Shown: positions 16,290-24,822, counted from the first letter of the stretch. The stretch: 64,000 nt of DNA from Amycolatopsis thailandensis (GCF_002234405.1 NZ_NMQT01000083.1:34002-98001); one strand, 5' to 3'. Translations and numbers: made by a program. The notes: a model not told the origin generated them from the letters alone.

Positions 16290-16706
16290 CTACGAGCCAG
16301 TCACCAGTACCTTGATGTCTTGGACGATTCGGGAGAGTTGTTCTCCGGGTTCGATCGTCAAATCACCGGTCGCGGTCCAGCCGTCGTTTCCCCAGTCGGG
16401 CCGAAACCTCTGGAGGGTGACCCGCAACTGTACGTGGCCGCTCTGGTGCGACGCATCGATTCTCAGCTCTTTTTCGAGAGACTCCCAGGTCCGGACCCCG
16501 TCCCAGCCACGCCAGTCGTCGCCGTGCTCCTGAAAGAACTCCGCGAGATCGGCGAACCCTGTCGCATAGTGTTGCGCGAGGAGAACCGACGCGGACAAGC
16601 CGTCGAGCTGCAGTTCGGCAAGCAAGCACCGTGGCGGACCGTCCTCTGTGGAATCGGCTGTCAGCCGCAGAAAGTCTTGGTTGGAGCCGACTCGTACCTG
16701 AATCAC
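16290..16706 (-). CDS. DUF6228-like family protein
   Basis: 138 residues from the GTG at 16706, which begins directly before the conserved region VIQVRVGSNQDFLRL. Other recognisable parts are DLAEFFQEHGDDWRGWDGVRTWESLE and LTIEPGEQLSRIVQDIK, a pattern I associate with the actinobacterial domain of unknown function DUF6228. An alternative in-frame start at 16790 would add 28 residues of unlikely composition (RSRRPPRSC). No catalytic motif is visible. The W-rich middle is reminiscent of small immunity-like proteins, but I have no evidence for that role. Confidence 0.65.
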   Translation of the reverse strand: MIQVRVGSNQDFLRLTADSTEDGPPRCLLAELQLDGLSASVLLAQHYATGFADLAEFFQEHGDDWRGWDGVRTWESLEKELRIDASHQSGHVQLRVTLQRFRPDWGNDGWTATGDLTIEPGEQLSRIVQDIKVLVTGS

Positions 16707-16879
16707 GGTCGCATCATGGCGTTCAGCAGCCGGGACGACAACCGAAATAGCCGGATAGCACGATCGTGGCGGCCGACGGCTTCTGATCACTCGTCAGGCT
16801 GACTCCGTTTGTGTCGCGGACCGCGCGGCACTGGACTGGTCGCACATATCCAGTCTCCAAAGGACGGAAGGATCTGACC

Positions 16880-17554
16880 ATGTTCGGCAGCTCACGCCGT
16901 AAGCAGGCCGGGGTGCTTATTTCCGCGGCCGCGGCCGTCTTGCTGGCCTGCCCAGTCGCCTCCGCCGCACCGGCCGCGGCCGGTGCGGCGCAGCAGTCGA
17001 CGGTGAACGGCGGTGATGCGATGTACACGGTCTCGCCGGGCCCCGGCCGTGAACCGTATTACTGCTCAGCGGGGTTCGCGATCCTCGTCAAGGGCGTCCG
17101 CTACATCCTCACGGCCGGGCACTGCACCGAACACGGGCTGGACTGGCAAGGTATCGGCCCCAGCGTGGACACCCATTTCCCGGTGACCGATTACGGCCGC
17201 GTCCGCGACCTTTCCGGCTCCGGGCGCAGCCGGGTCGACCTCTACGACGGCAGCACCCAGCTGATCCTGCGCGCGGGCACCCCGCAAGTGGGGCAGAAAG
17301 TGTGCAAGAGCGGGATGACCACGAAGAAGACGTGCGGGAAGGTCCTCGGCCTCAACCAGACCGTGAACTTCGGCGGGGGCAAACAGGTTGTCGGGACGAT
17401 CGCCACCGACATCCCCATCGGGAGCGGCGATAGCGGCGGCCCGCTGTTCTACGCAGGCATCGGCTACGGGGTGCTGTCCGGCGGGAACAGCAAGGTCAGC
17501 TTCTTCCAGCCACTGCGCTCCGTGCTCACCGCTTACGGCGCCACCCTCGCCTGA
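16880..17554 (+). CDS. Secreted chymotrypsin-like serine protease (streptogrisin/S1 type)
   Basis: 224-residue precursor with a Sec signal peptide (SSRRKQAGVLISAAAAVLLACPVASA, cut near residue 33). The catalytic triad is visible as TAGHC (His), TDYGRVR (Asp) and GSGDSGGP (Ser), with cysteines placed as in streptogrisin/alpha-lytic proteases (YYCSAGF with AGHC; VCKSG with KTCG). There is only a very short propeptide, unlike most streptogrisins. ATG 16880 has GGAAGG eight bases upstream; the longer open frame from 16811 has no such site. It is an extracellular peptidase that stands alone between a convergent TetR gene and the DUF6228-like gene. Confidence 0.93.
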   Translation: MFGSSRRKQAGVLISAAAAVLLACPVASAAPAAAGAAQQSTVNGGDAMYTVSPGPGREPYYCSAGFAILVKGVRYILTAGHCTEHGLDWQGIGPSVDTHFPVTDYGRVRDLSGSGRSRVDLYDGSTQLILRAGTPQVGQKVCKSGMTTKKTCGKVLGLNQTVNFGGGKQVVGTIATDIPIGSGDSGGPLFYAGIGYGVLSGGNSKVSFFQPLRSVLTAYGATLA

Positions 17555-17632
17555 GAGGACGACGGCGCGCCTCGTAGACCAGCCTGCTTCGGCCGGAGCA
17601 ACGTTGTCGCCCCGTCCATCAACCTTCATGCG

Positions 17633-18292
17633 CTACGTACGGCTGCTTCGGTTGGCAGTGTTCGCCGCGCCATATCTGGCTTCCATCATCAGCACGGCCT
17701 CGTCCACGACGTGTGCCATCGATGCGTCGTCAGGAGACCAGTCGATGAGCAGCATCCGGGGCCAGAAGACGTAGTTGGAGATCATCCCGAGGAACTGGGT
17801 CGCCGCCAGCTCCGTATCGTCCAGCTTCGCCGTTCCCAGGGCGTTCTCGGTGTCGAGATAGCGGCGTACCGAGTCGAAGTAAGGCATCTTCCCGCGCTCG
17901 AAGTGAGACTCCCCCAGCTCGGGGAAGCGCGGCAGTTCGGCGATGACGATGCGGAAGAGGGCCGCCATGCCGGGCCGGGCGAGGAGGGAGACGTACCGGC
18001 GGCCGATCGCCGTCAGGCCCGCCCGCAGGTCACCCGCCGGCGGGTGGAGCTCGCCGTCGTCCTCGGCCGCCCAGGACTCCGTCACGATCGCGTCGAACAG
18101 CGCCGCCTTGGTCGGGAACTGCTTGAACAGAGTCGCCTTCGACACCCCGGCCGTCTCGGCGACCTTGGCCAGTGAGGCGCCGGCATACCCGGCGTCGAGG
18201 AACAGCCGGGTGGCGGCCTCGATGATGGCCGCCCGCTTCTGCTCGGCGACGCGCCGGTGGTAGGGCGAGGGCTCCTTCGTCATGGGCGTCAT
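17633..18292 (-). CDS. TetR-family transcriptional regulator
   Basis: 219 residues. The N-terminal HTH is IIEAATRLFLDAGYAGASLAKVAETAGVSKATLFKQFPTKAALFDAIV, followed by a ligand-binding helical domain of the TetR_C type. It is divergent from the SDR oxidoreductase gene. The 100-base spacer carries two palindromes of the same sequence class (18305-18318 and 18348-18367), which are the probable binding sites. By family precedent it represses itself and the SDR gene until a small-molecule ligand binds. Confidence 0.93.
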   Translation of the reverse strand: MTPMTKEPSPYHRRVAEQKRAAIIEAATRLFLDAGYAGASLAKVAETAGVSKATLFKQFPTKAALFDAIVTESWAAEDDGELHPPAGDLRAGLTAIGRRYVSLLARPGMAALFRIVIAELPRFPELGESHFERGKMPYFDSVRRYLDTENALGTAKLDDTELAATQFLGMISNYVFWPRMLLIDWSPDDASMAHVVDEAVLMMEARYGAANTANRSSRT

Positions 18293-18304
18293 CCTACGCG
18301 AGGC

Positions 18305-18367
18305 GAGTCACTTGACTCACCACTCGCCAAGTCCGTAGCGTTGGCGAGGTGAGTCGCTCGACTCACC
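18305..18367. promoter_or_regulatory. Twin TetR-type operators overlapping the SDR promoter
   Basis: Site 1: GAGTCA-CT-TGACTC (18305-18318), a perfect 6+2+6 palindrome. Site 2: GGTGAGTCG-CT-CGACTCACC (18348-18367), a perfect 9+2+9 palindrome. Both share the core GAGTCR-CT-YGACTC, with centres 46 bp apart. Site 1 overlaps a good -35 (TTGACT, 18312-18317) that is 18 bases from TAGCGT (18336-18341), a candidate promoter of the SDR gene. Site 2 lies around the expected transcription start. Confidence 0.8.
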
Positions 18368-18392
18368 ACTGTTTCGCAGGGAGGACCGCGTC

Positions 18393-19169
18393 ATGGGACG
18401 CTTCGACAAGCAGACCGTTCTCGTCACCGGAGGCACTGGCGGGCAGGGCGCCAGCCACGTCCGGGCCTACCACGAAGAGGGGGCGAACGTGGTCATCGCC
18501 GCACTCTCCGAAGGGCTCGGCAAGGAGCTCGCCGCCGAACTCGGTGAGCGGGCACTGTTCGTCCAACTCGACGTCACCGACGAAGACGCCTGGGCGGCGG
18601 CGGTCGACGAGACCGAACGCCGATTCGGTCCGATCGCGGTTCTGGTCAACAACGCCGGCGTCCAGAACCCCGCGGTGCCGATCGAGGCGATCGAACGGCG
18701 CGTCTGGGACCTCGTTCTCGACGTCAACCTCACCGGCACGTTTCTCGGCATCAAGACCGTGACCCCGTCATTGCGCCGCAACGGCGGCGGCGTGATCGTC
18801 AACATCGCCTCCACGATGGCCCACGTCGGCACCTCGCTCTACGCGCCGTATGTCGCCAGCAAGTGGGCGTTGCGCGGGCTGACCAGGACCGCCGCGCTGG
18901 AGCTGGGCCGGGACGGCATCCGGGTCAACTCCATCCACCCCGGCGTCATCTCCACCCCGTTGATCAACGAACCGATCGCCGGCCAGCCGCCCATCGCCGA
19001 CTTCTACTCCCCCGAGCCGTATGCCATCCCCCGGTTGGGAACCCCGGCCGACATCACCGCACTCCTCCTCTACCTCACCTCCGCCGACGCCTCGTTCGTC
19101 ACCGGCTCGGAGTTCGTCGCGGACGGCGGGCTTTTGCTCGGCCCCGCCCTGAACGTCCTCGTCGCGTAA
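18393..19169 (+). CDS. SDR-family NAD(P)-dependent oxidoreductase
   Basis: 258-residue classical short-chain dehydrogenase. Cofactor motif TGGTGGQG is at residues 12-19, NNAG in LVNNAG, the catalytic serine in NIASTMA and the catalytic pair in YVASK. Sequence style (GGTGGQGASHVR, DVNLTGTFLGIK) resembles 3-alpha/20-beta-hydroxysteroid dehydrogenase-like enzymes, but the substrate cannot be assigned. The divergent TetR regulator and the twin operators in the shared promoter suggest substrate-inducible expression. Confidence 0.92.
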   Translation: MGRFDKQTVLVTGGTGGQGASHVRAYHEEGANVVIAALSEGLGKELAAELGERALFVQLDVTDEDAWAAAVDETERRFGPIAVLVNNAGVQNPAVPIEAIERRVWDLVLDVNLTGTFLGIKTVTPSLRRNGGGVIVNIASTMAHVGTSLYAPYVASKWALRGLTRTAALELGRDGIRVNSIHPGVISTPLINEPIAGQPPIADFYSPEPYAIPRLGTPADITALLLYLTSADASFVTGSEFVADGGLLLGPALNVLVA

Positions 19170-19246
19170 AGCGTGAAGCCCGGAGCCGTTGGCCGACCGG
19201 CGTTCCGTTCAGGACCGCCGGAGGTAGCGGTCCCGAACCACCGAGG

Positions 19247-19762
19247 TCACCCAGCCGTGCCTTCGAGGTGTGCCTTGATCAGTTCCAGGCCGGGCTGGAT
19301 GCGTGCCGGGTCCTCGACGGGGTGCGGGCCGGGCGGCTCGGTGTCCGGGACCAGTCGTTCGAACAGGCGGCAGAACAGGGTCGTTCCGTCGCCGAGGTCG
19401 AACGTGGTGAAGGTGGCGATCGCGTGCATCGCCGGGGCCAGGGAGCCGTCGTCGAGCACGTCCCGGCCGACCACTGTCCACAGCTTGCCGGGGACCCGCG
19501 CCACCACGGTGTAGAGCTTCGGCTTCTCGTTCAGCTCCGGCTGGATGGTCTCGAGCAGTACGTCGCCCATCTCGGCGGGGACGCCTTCGGTGCCGCGTCG
19601 CACCTCGGTGCCGAGGGCCATCGGCAGCCATTTCGGCAGGTTCGACCAGGTGGTCACCCAGTCGTACACCTCCTGTGCCGGGCGGTTGATGACGATGCGG
19701 TTTTCGACGAATCGGATGTTCAGGTTGTCCGGGATCTGGGGAACGTACAATTCCACTGGCAC
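19247..19762 (-). CDS. SRPBCC-fold protein of the meta-cleavage operon
   Basis: 171 residues with a START/SRPBCC-type lipid or aromatic ligand-binding fold (RFVENRIVINRPAQEVYDWVTTWSNLPKWLP is the typical first strand and helix). It is the third gene of a minus-strand operon with the FAH-family hydrolase and extradiol dioxygenase, with 18 bases between it and the dioxygenase stop. GTG 19762 has an excellent AAGGAG site. In aromatic pathways such proteins can be cyclases or dehydratases or merely substrate-binding; there are no catalytic residues I can point to. Confidence 0.82.
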   Translation of the reverse strand: MPVELYVPQIPDNLNIRFVENRIVINRPAQEVYDWVTTWSNLPKWLPMALGTEVRRGTEGVPAEMGDVLLETIQPELNEKPKLYTVVARVPGKLWTVVGRDVLDDGSLAPAMHAIATFTTFDLGDGTTLFCRLFERLVPDTEPPGPHPVEDPARIQPGLELIKAHLEGTAG

Positions 19763-19780
19763 GACTTTCTCCTTTGTTGA

Positions 19781-20698
19781 TCAGGGTGCGTGTTGACCGG
19801 TCATGAGCGCGGCGAGGTCGTCCGGTGCCAGGAACGACGGTGGCGGGGGCGGGCCCCAGCTGAAGAGGCCTTGGGCGCCCTCGAAGACTTCCGGAGTCCA
19901 GATCTCGTCCTCGGGGATGCAGTCCATGTCGGCGTAGTACTCGCTGAAGTTCCCCGCCGGATCCTTGAGGTACCAGAAGAAGTTGGATCCCGCGTGGTGC
20001 CTGCCGAGGCCCCAGACATGTCGCTCGGCGTCGCCTGCCAGCATCGCCGCCGCGCCTCGCCCGACGTCGTCGATGTCGTCGACCTGCCAGGACGTGTGAT
20101 GCAGGAAGTTCACCGGCGCCGCGAGCGCCAGCACGTTGTGGTGATCGACCGAGCAGCGCATGAAGGCGCCCTTGTTCCCGATGTAGTCGCTGACCTTGAA
20201 ACCGAGTCCTTTGGTGAAGAACCCCATGGTGGCTTCGAGATCGGTCGTGCCCACCACGCAGTGGCCGAGTTTCCTGGGCCGGATCGGGTCCTCGCGCAGC
20301 ACTCCGGGCGCGCGGCCGAACCGCTCGACGCGGCCGGGCCCGTTGTACGGGGTGGCCGGGACGGGCTGCTGCGCGATTCTCGGCGCGATTTCGACGCGGA
20401 CGGTGAACCCGGAAACCGGCTCGATCGCGGTGACCGCGGTGCCGTCCGTGCCGCCTGTCACGCCGAGTCGTTCCAGCCGTGACGCGGCCCGCGCGACGTC
20501 GTCGACGTCGTCGACGCCCACTCCGAGTTCGAGCACCCGCCGGGATACGGCGTGCCGGATCCGCAGCTGTTCGCCGCCGTCGCGAGTGCTGAAGGCCCCG
20601 TCGCCGAGGTGGGTGAGCCCGAACTCGGAGTAGTAGGCGATGGTCTCCGCGACGTTCGGGACACCCATGGTGACCCGGGTGAGGCGGTGCATGCCCAT
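19781..20698 (-). CDS. Type I extradiol (catechol 2,3-) dioxygenase
   Basis: 305-residue two-domain VOC dioxygenase. The three Fe(II) ligands can be placed: His in KLGHCVVGTTDL, His in LHHTSWQVDD and Glu in FSEYYADMD. The conserved tyrosine of the last motif is also present. The N-terminal domain (about residues 1-135) is the degenerate copy, as is usual. It opens an ortho-diphenol ring next to a hydroxyl group. The start is chosen at 20698, one base after the upstream FAH stop, giving tight translational coupling (TGACATG). An open extension to 20740 lies within the upstream gene and is less likely. Confidence 0.9.
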   Translation of the reverse strand: MGMHRLTRVTMGVPNVAETIAYYSEFGLTHLGDGAFSTRDGGEQLRIRHAVSRRVLELGVGVDDVDDVARAASRLERLGVTGGTDGTAVTAIEPVSGFTVRVEIAPRIAQQPVPATPYNGPGRVERFGRAPGVLREDPIRPRKLGHCVVGTTDLEATMGFFTKGLGFKVSDYIGNKGAFMRCSVDHHNVLALAAPVNFLHHTSWQVDDIDDVGRGAAAMLAGDAERHVWGLGRHHAGSNFFWYLKDPAGNFSEYYADMDCIPEDEIWTPEVFEGAQGLFSWGPPPPPSFLAPDDLAALMTGQHAP

Positions 20699-20699
20699 G

Positions 20700-21557
20700 T
20701 CAGTCCTCCTGAGCGGCGACGAACGTCTGGCGCATCTCACCGATGCCTTCGATCCAGCTGACGAGGCGTTCGCCTGCCCTCAGGAACCGCTTCGGCGTGC
20801 GGCCCATGCCCACGCCCGCCGGGGTCCCGGTGAAGACGAGATCGCCCGGATACAGGGTGATGGTCCGCGACAGCGCGGAGATCAGCCTGGCGACCGGGTA
20901 GATCAGTTCGCGGGTGCGGCCGTCCTGCACGGTCTCGCCGTCGACCGCGCAGCCGAGCGCCAGGTCGTCCCGGTTCGCCAGCTCGTCCGGCGTGACCAGC
21001 CACGGCCCGACCGGCGCGAAGTTCGGGAAGGATTTGCCAAGGCTGAACTGCGGGGCGGGGCCTGCCAGTTGCGTGACGCGCTCGGAGAGGTCCTGTCCGA
21101 TCGTCACCCCGGCGACGTGGTCCCACGCGTCGGATTCCGCGACCCGGGTGGCGGTCCGGCCGATGACGGCGACGAGCTCCACCTCCCAGTCCACGTCGCC
21201 ACCGGCCGGCAGCACGACCTCCGCGTCGGGGCCGGTCAGCGCGGAGACGAACTTGGTGAACGTCGGGGGAAGTCCTTCCGGCGCCTCGAAACCGGACTCG
21301 GCGGCGTGGGCGTCGTAGTTCAGGCCGATCGCGACGATCTGACGCGGGGCCGGTGAGGGTGAGCCCAGCTGCGCGCGGGTGAAGACGACGCCGGGTTCGG
21401 CGGGCGGCAGTCGCGCCCAGGCCCGGAACTCGTCCCAGTTCTCGTAAACGGACGCGAGGCCGGGGCCGAACTTGCCGCCCGACGCGGTTTCGACGTCGAT
21501 TCCGGTGTCGTCGGCGGTCAGCAGGACCGCGCGTCCGTCCACATTGGCCAGTTTCAT
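20700..21557 (-). CDS. Fumarylacetoacetate hydrolase family protein
   Basis: 285 residues. The C-terminal FAH domain starts at about residue 70 with the conserved IVAIGLNYDAHAAE. Metal ligand region DWEVELVAVIGR (E-x-E), GQDLSERVTQ, GKSFPNFAPVGPW and VFTGTPAGVG are all typical. Such enzymes hydrolyse or isomerise the ring-opened product made by an extradiol dioxygenase, which is the gene immediately downstream. First gene of the FAH-dioxygenase-SRPBCC operon, divergent from a GntR-type regulator whose operator and promoter are in the 117-bp spacer. Confidence 0.92.
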   Translation of the reverse strand: MKLANVDGRAVLLTADDTGIDVETASGGKFGPGLASVYENWDEFRAWARLPPAEPGVVFTRAQLGSPSPAPRQIVAIGLNYDAHAAESGFEAPEGLPPTFTKFVSALTGPDAEVVLPAGGDVDWEVELVAVIGRTATRVAESDAWDHVAGVTIGQDLSERVTQLAGPAPQFSLGKSFPNFAPVGPWLVTPDELANRDDLALGCAVDGETVQDGRTRELIYPVARLISALSRTITLYPGDLVFTGTPAGVGMGRTPKRFLRAGERLVSWIEGIGEMRQTFVAAQED

Positions 21558-21626
21558 GACTACCCCTTTCCGGGATTCGGCCGCCTTGACCTCGGTGCCG
21601 GCGGCCTGAATTCGAAACTAACCCCA

Positions 21627-21667
21627 AACTTTCGAAAGTTCAACCCAGATTCGTAAAGTGCTAGACT
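21627..21667 (+). promoter_or_regulatory. GntR (FadR-type) operator overlapping a promoter
   Basis: Perfect 14-bp palindrome AACTTTCGAAAGTT at 21627-21640. Its right end overlaps a -35-like TTCAAC (21639-21644), which is spaced 17 bases from a -10 TAGACT (21662-21667); the regulator ATG is at 21675. This arrangement would let the regulator repress its own promoter and, from the same site, the divergent FAH operon. Confidence 0.72.
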
Positions 21668-21674
21668 GGAACCC

Positions 21675-22403
21675 ATGACCAAGAGCGGCGGAGCGACCCG
21701 CACCGACGGCATCCACCAGGCGTTGCGCGCCGACATCCTCGCCGGTCGGCTGATACCGGGCGACCGGCTCAAGTTCCCGGACCTGGCCGACCGCTACCAA
21801 GTGAGCGTCGGAGCCACCCGCGAGGCATTGACGAGACTGGTCGCCGAAGGACTGGTGGTGGCCAGGCCGCGTCAGGGTTATCTGGTCCGGCCGCTGTCCC
21901 ATCGGGATCTGGCCGAACTGACGCAGGCGCGGGCGGAGATCGAGGCCCTGGTGTTGGGGCTGTCGGTGCGGGAAGGCGACACACGCTGGGAGGCAGATGC
22001 CGTTGCCGCGCACCACCTTCTGGAACGCGCGCCGTATCTCGATCCGGCCGATCCGGACCACCTGTCCGACGAGTGGTCGCAGGCGCACGCGGCCTTCCAT
22101 CACGCGCTGCTGGCCGGCTGCCGCAACCAGCGGCTGCTCGACGCGGCGCGGTCGTTGCGACAGGAGGCCGAGCTGTACCGGCAGTGGTCGGTATCCCTCG
22201 GCAACGAACCCGGCCGCGACGTCGCCGCCGAGCATCGAGCGCTACTCGACGCCGTTCTCGCGCGCGACGCCGATCACGCGCAGGAACTGCTGCGTGACCA
22301 CATCGCGCACACCGCCCGGCTGTTGATCAGCTGCGCGCCCGATCAGCCCAACCAGGTCGGGGAAGAACCGGCTTCGCGGTCCTCGGTGACGAACACTTCG
22401 TGA
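21675..22403 (+). CDS. GntR-family regulator, FadR/FCD subclass
   Basis: 242 residues. The N-terminal winged HTH is IHQALRADILAGRLIPGDRLKFPDLADRYQVSVGATREALTRLVAEGLV, followed by an all-helical FCD ligand-binding domain with metal-binding candidates (His in AHAAFHHALLAG, EHRALLDAVLARD, and RDHIAHTARLL near the C-terminus). FCD regulators of catabolic operons normally bind an organic acid. It is divergent from the FAH/dioxygenase operon, with a palindrome in the shared promoter. The last 20 residues after HTARLL look unstructured. The following 261 bases up to the helicase gene hold no gene I can support. Confidence 0.92.
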   Translation: MTKSGGATRTDGIHQALRADILAGRLIPGDRLKFPDLADRYQVSVGATREALTRLVAEGLVVARPRQGYLVRPLSHRDLAELTQARAEIEALVLGLSVREGDTRWEADAVAAHHLLERAPYLDPADPDHLSDEWSQAHAAFHHALLAGCRNQRLLDAARSLRQEAELYRQWSVSLGNEPGRDVAAEHRALLDAVLARDADHAQELLRDHIAHTARLLISCAPDQPNQVGEEPASRSSVTNTS

Positions 22404-22664
22404 ATCGCCTCGGTCCGCCACTCGAAGTTCGCGTCGTGGTCAGTCGCCCACAGCTGGCGGCGGACGCTCAGGAGCCGCGGGCGGATACGGGTCGACACCC
22501 TGTCGGCCGAGGTCGGTCGTGGCCGTCGCGCCGTGGCTCGCCCTTGCCGGCCGCCCAGCCTCGTGTCGACCGGCTGAAGCCGCCGGGAAGAACAAGACTG
22601 TTTCTTCGCGATATCGCCGTGCACCCTCGATGTCATCGATCATCGAACGGCGAGGAGTTCAGGG

Positions 22665-24752
22665 GTGCCGACCAGCGACGAGACCGATCGCGAGCTTGTC
22701 CTCGAACAGGAGTACGTGACCGCCCTGTACGCCAGGCTGGACACCCTGCGCGCGCACGCGGCGACCCGGCTGTCCGCGGCCCGGGATGCCGATCGGGACG
22801 CGATGGCGTTGTGGCAGGCGGAACTGGCTCGCCTGGAGTCCGTTGAGGACGGACTGTGCTTCGGGCGGCTGGACCTGCGTGACGGGCGCCGTGTCTACGT
22901 CGGCCGACTGGGGTTGTTCCACGACGAGGACGACGAGCAGTTGCTTCTCGATTGGCGGGCGCCGGCGGCTCAGCCGTTCTACACCGCGACCATGGCCGCG
23001 GCGCACGGGGTGAGACGGCGACGGCGCATCACGACCCGAGGCCGGGTGGTCCTCGCGCTGGACGACGAACTGCTCGCTCCGGATACGGCCGATACCGCCG
23101 AGGAAGGCGCCTTGGTCGGGGAGGCCGCGTTGATGGCGGCGGATCGAACCGGGCGGATGCGCGACATCGTGACCACGCTGCAGACCGAACAGGACCACAT
23201 CGTCCGCGACGGATACGCCGGAGTGCTGGTGGTGCAGGGCGGACCGGGGACGGGCAAGACGGCGGTCGCACTGCACCGGCTGGCCTACCTGCTGTACACC
23301 CGTCCGCACCTGCGCACACGGGGTGTGCTGATCGTCGGCCCCAGCGAAGTCTTCTTGGACCACATCGGGCAGGTGCTCCCCGGGCTGGGCGAACACGCCG
23401 TGGTGACGGGCACGATCGCCCTGCTCCGTCCGGACATCCGGATCGGCCGCACGGACCCGGCGGAGATCGCCGAGGTCAAAGGCGGGGCCGACATGGCCGA
23501 CCGGATCGCCGCCGCGGTGCGGTCGCGGGTGCGCGTGCCCGATGAGCCGGTCGAGGTGGAGTTCGAGCAGCAGACGGTGCGGCTGGATCCGAGTGACTGC
23601 CGCCGCGCGCTGGACATGGCTACCCGGAGTGGATTACCGCACAACCAGGCTCGGCTGGTGTTCCAGCGACGGCTCGTCGAACTGATGGCTCAGCGCCTGA
23701 CCGACCAGTTGGAGAGCGTGGTGTTCACCGATAGCGGCGACGCCATCGATGGCGGCAGCGCCGACGGGCGGCTCAGCCCGGCCGACCTGCGGGCATTGGC
23801 CGCCGCCGGTGTGGTGATCGACCCCGGCCGGGAGGACGACCGTGACGGCCCGAGGCGCCTGCTCGACGAGGACGACGTCGCCCGCCTGCGCAGCGCTTTG
23901 CTGACCGACGGTGCGGTGTGCCGCATGCTGGACGGGCTGTGGCCCCCGCTGACCGCGCGGCAAGTGGTGACCGGCCTGTTCGCCGACCCGGCCGGGCAGT
24001 GGAGCACGGCGGACATTCCGTTGCTGGACGAGGCGGCCGCGATCCTCGGCGAAACCAGCGCCGCGGCCAGGGTGACGTTCGGGCACGTGGTCGTCGACGA
24101 GGCGCAAGAACTGTCCGCGATGGCCTGGCGGATGGTGATGCGCCGCTGCCCCACCAGATCGATGACCATCGTCGGCGACCTCGCCCAGACCAGCGATCCG
24201 GCAGGGGCCTCGTCCTGGGATCGCGCACTGCGACCGCATGTGCGCGATCGCTGGCGGTTGGCCCAGCTCACCATCAACTATCGAACCCCGGCCGAGATCA
24301 TGGCCGCCACCGGCGACCTGTTCGCCGCACACCATCCCGGCCTGCGACCGCCCCGATCCGTACGCGCCGCCGGTGAATCACCCCGGCGACGGCGCACCAC
24401 GCTCGCCGAACTGCCCCACGTCGTCGCCGACATCGCCGGCGGGCACACCTCCGGCAGGCTGGCGATCATCACCCCGCCCGCCCACCTGGCCATGCTCAGG
24501 AGGTCTTTGCGCCTCGCCATGACGACCGCGATCACCGATCCGGTCGTCGTACTGACACCCGTCCAGGCCAAAGGACTGGAATTCGATTCCGTGCTGATCA
24601 TCGACCCGGCCGCGATCCTCGCCACCCCCTTGGGACACAACGATCTGTACGTCGCCATGACACGCGCCACCCGGCGGCTGGAGATCGTGCATCCCGGCCC
24701 GGTACCGGCCGAACTGTCACGGATCCAAGAACGCACGCCGTTTCCGGGGTAG
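22665..24752 (+). CDS. HelD-like RNA polymerase-associated ATPase (UvrD-like helicase)
   Basis: 695 residues. An N-terminal coiled-coil-like arm (about residues 1-75, ARLDTLRAHAATRLSAARDADRDAMALWQAELARLE) is followed by a UvrD-like ATPase. Walker A is GGPGTGKT with Lys198, the DEAQ box is VVVDEAQELSAMAWRM, NYRTPAEI is motif IV-like, and the C-terminal 2A domain ends DLYVAMTRATRRLEIVH. This layout is that of HelD/HelR proteins, which remove RNA polymerase from DNA; the HelR subgroup also protects polymerase from rifamycins. GTG 22665 has GAGGAG seven bases upstream. I looked for a rifamycin-associated element upstream and could not recognise one. Confidence 0.88.
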   Translation: MPTSDETDRELVLEQEYVTALYARLDTLRAHAATRLSAARDADRDAMALWQAELARLESVEDGLCFGRLDLRDGRRVYVGRLGLFHDEDDEQLLLDWRAPAAQPFYTATMAAAHGVRRRRRITTRGRVVLALDDELLAPDTADTAEEGALVGEAALMAADRTGRMRDIVTTLQTEQDHIVRDGYAGVLVVQGGPGTGKTAVALHRLAYLLYTRPHLRTRGVLIVGPSEVFLDHIGQVLPGLGEHAVVTGTIALLRPDIRIGRTDPAEIAEVKGGADMADRIAAAVRSRVRVPDEPVEVEFEQQTVRLDPSDCRRALDMATRSGLPHNQARLVFQRRLVELMAQRLTDQLESVVFTDSGDAIDGGSADGRLSPADLRALAAAGVVIDPGREDDRDGPRRLLDEDDVARLRSALLTDGAVCRMLDGLWPPLTARQVVTGLFADPAGQWSTADIPLLDEAAAILGETSAAARVTFGHVVVDEAQELSAMAWRMVMRRCPTRSMTIVGDLAQTSDPAGASSWDRALRPHVRDRWRLAQLTINYRTPAEIMAATGDLFAAHHPGLRPPRSVRAAGESPRRRRTTLAELPHVVADIAGGHTSGRLAIITPPAHLAMLRRSLRLAMTTAITDPVVVLTPVQAKGLEFDSVLIIDPAAILATPLGHNDLYVAMTRATRRLEIVHPGPVPAELSRIQERTPFPG

Positions 24753-24822
24753 CGCCAGCACCACCCGCGATCGGGGGTCACTCCCCTGGTTCCCCACCTT
24801 GCCCTTCCCTAGCGTCTTTCCC

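Noticed and set aside
22343..22636. 97-codon minus-strand frame between the GntR and HelD genes
   Set aside because: The end reads like a protein (RRQLWATDHDANFEWRTEAIHEVF) but it overlaps the 3' end of the GntR gene, has an Arg-rich random N-terminus and no family resemblance; could be a remnant, not supported as a gene.
22404..22664. Rifamycin-associated element upstream of the HelD-like gene
   Set aside because: I could not find a convincing 19-bp palindromic element; the exact matrix is needed to decide.
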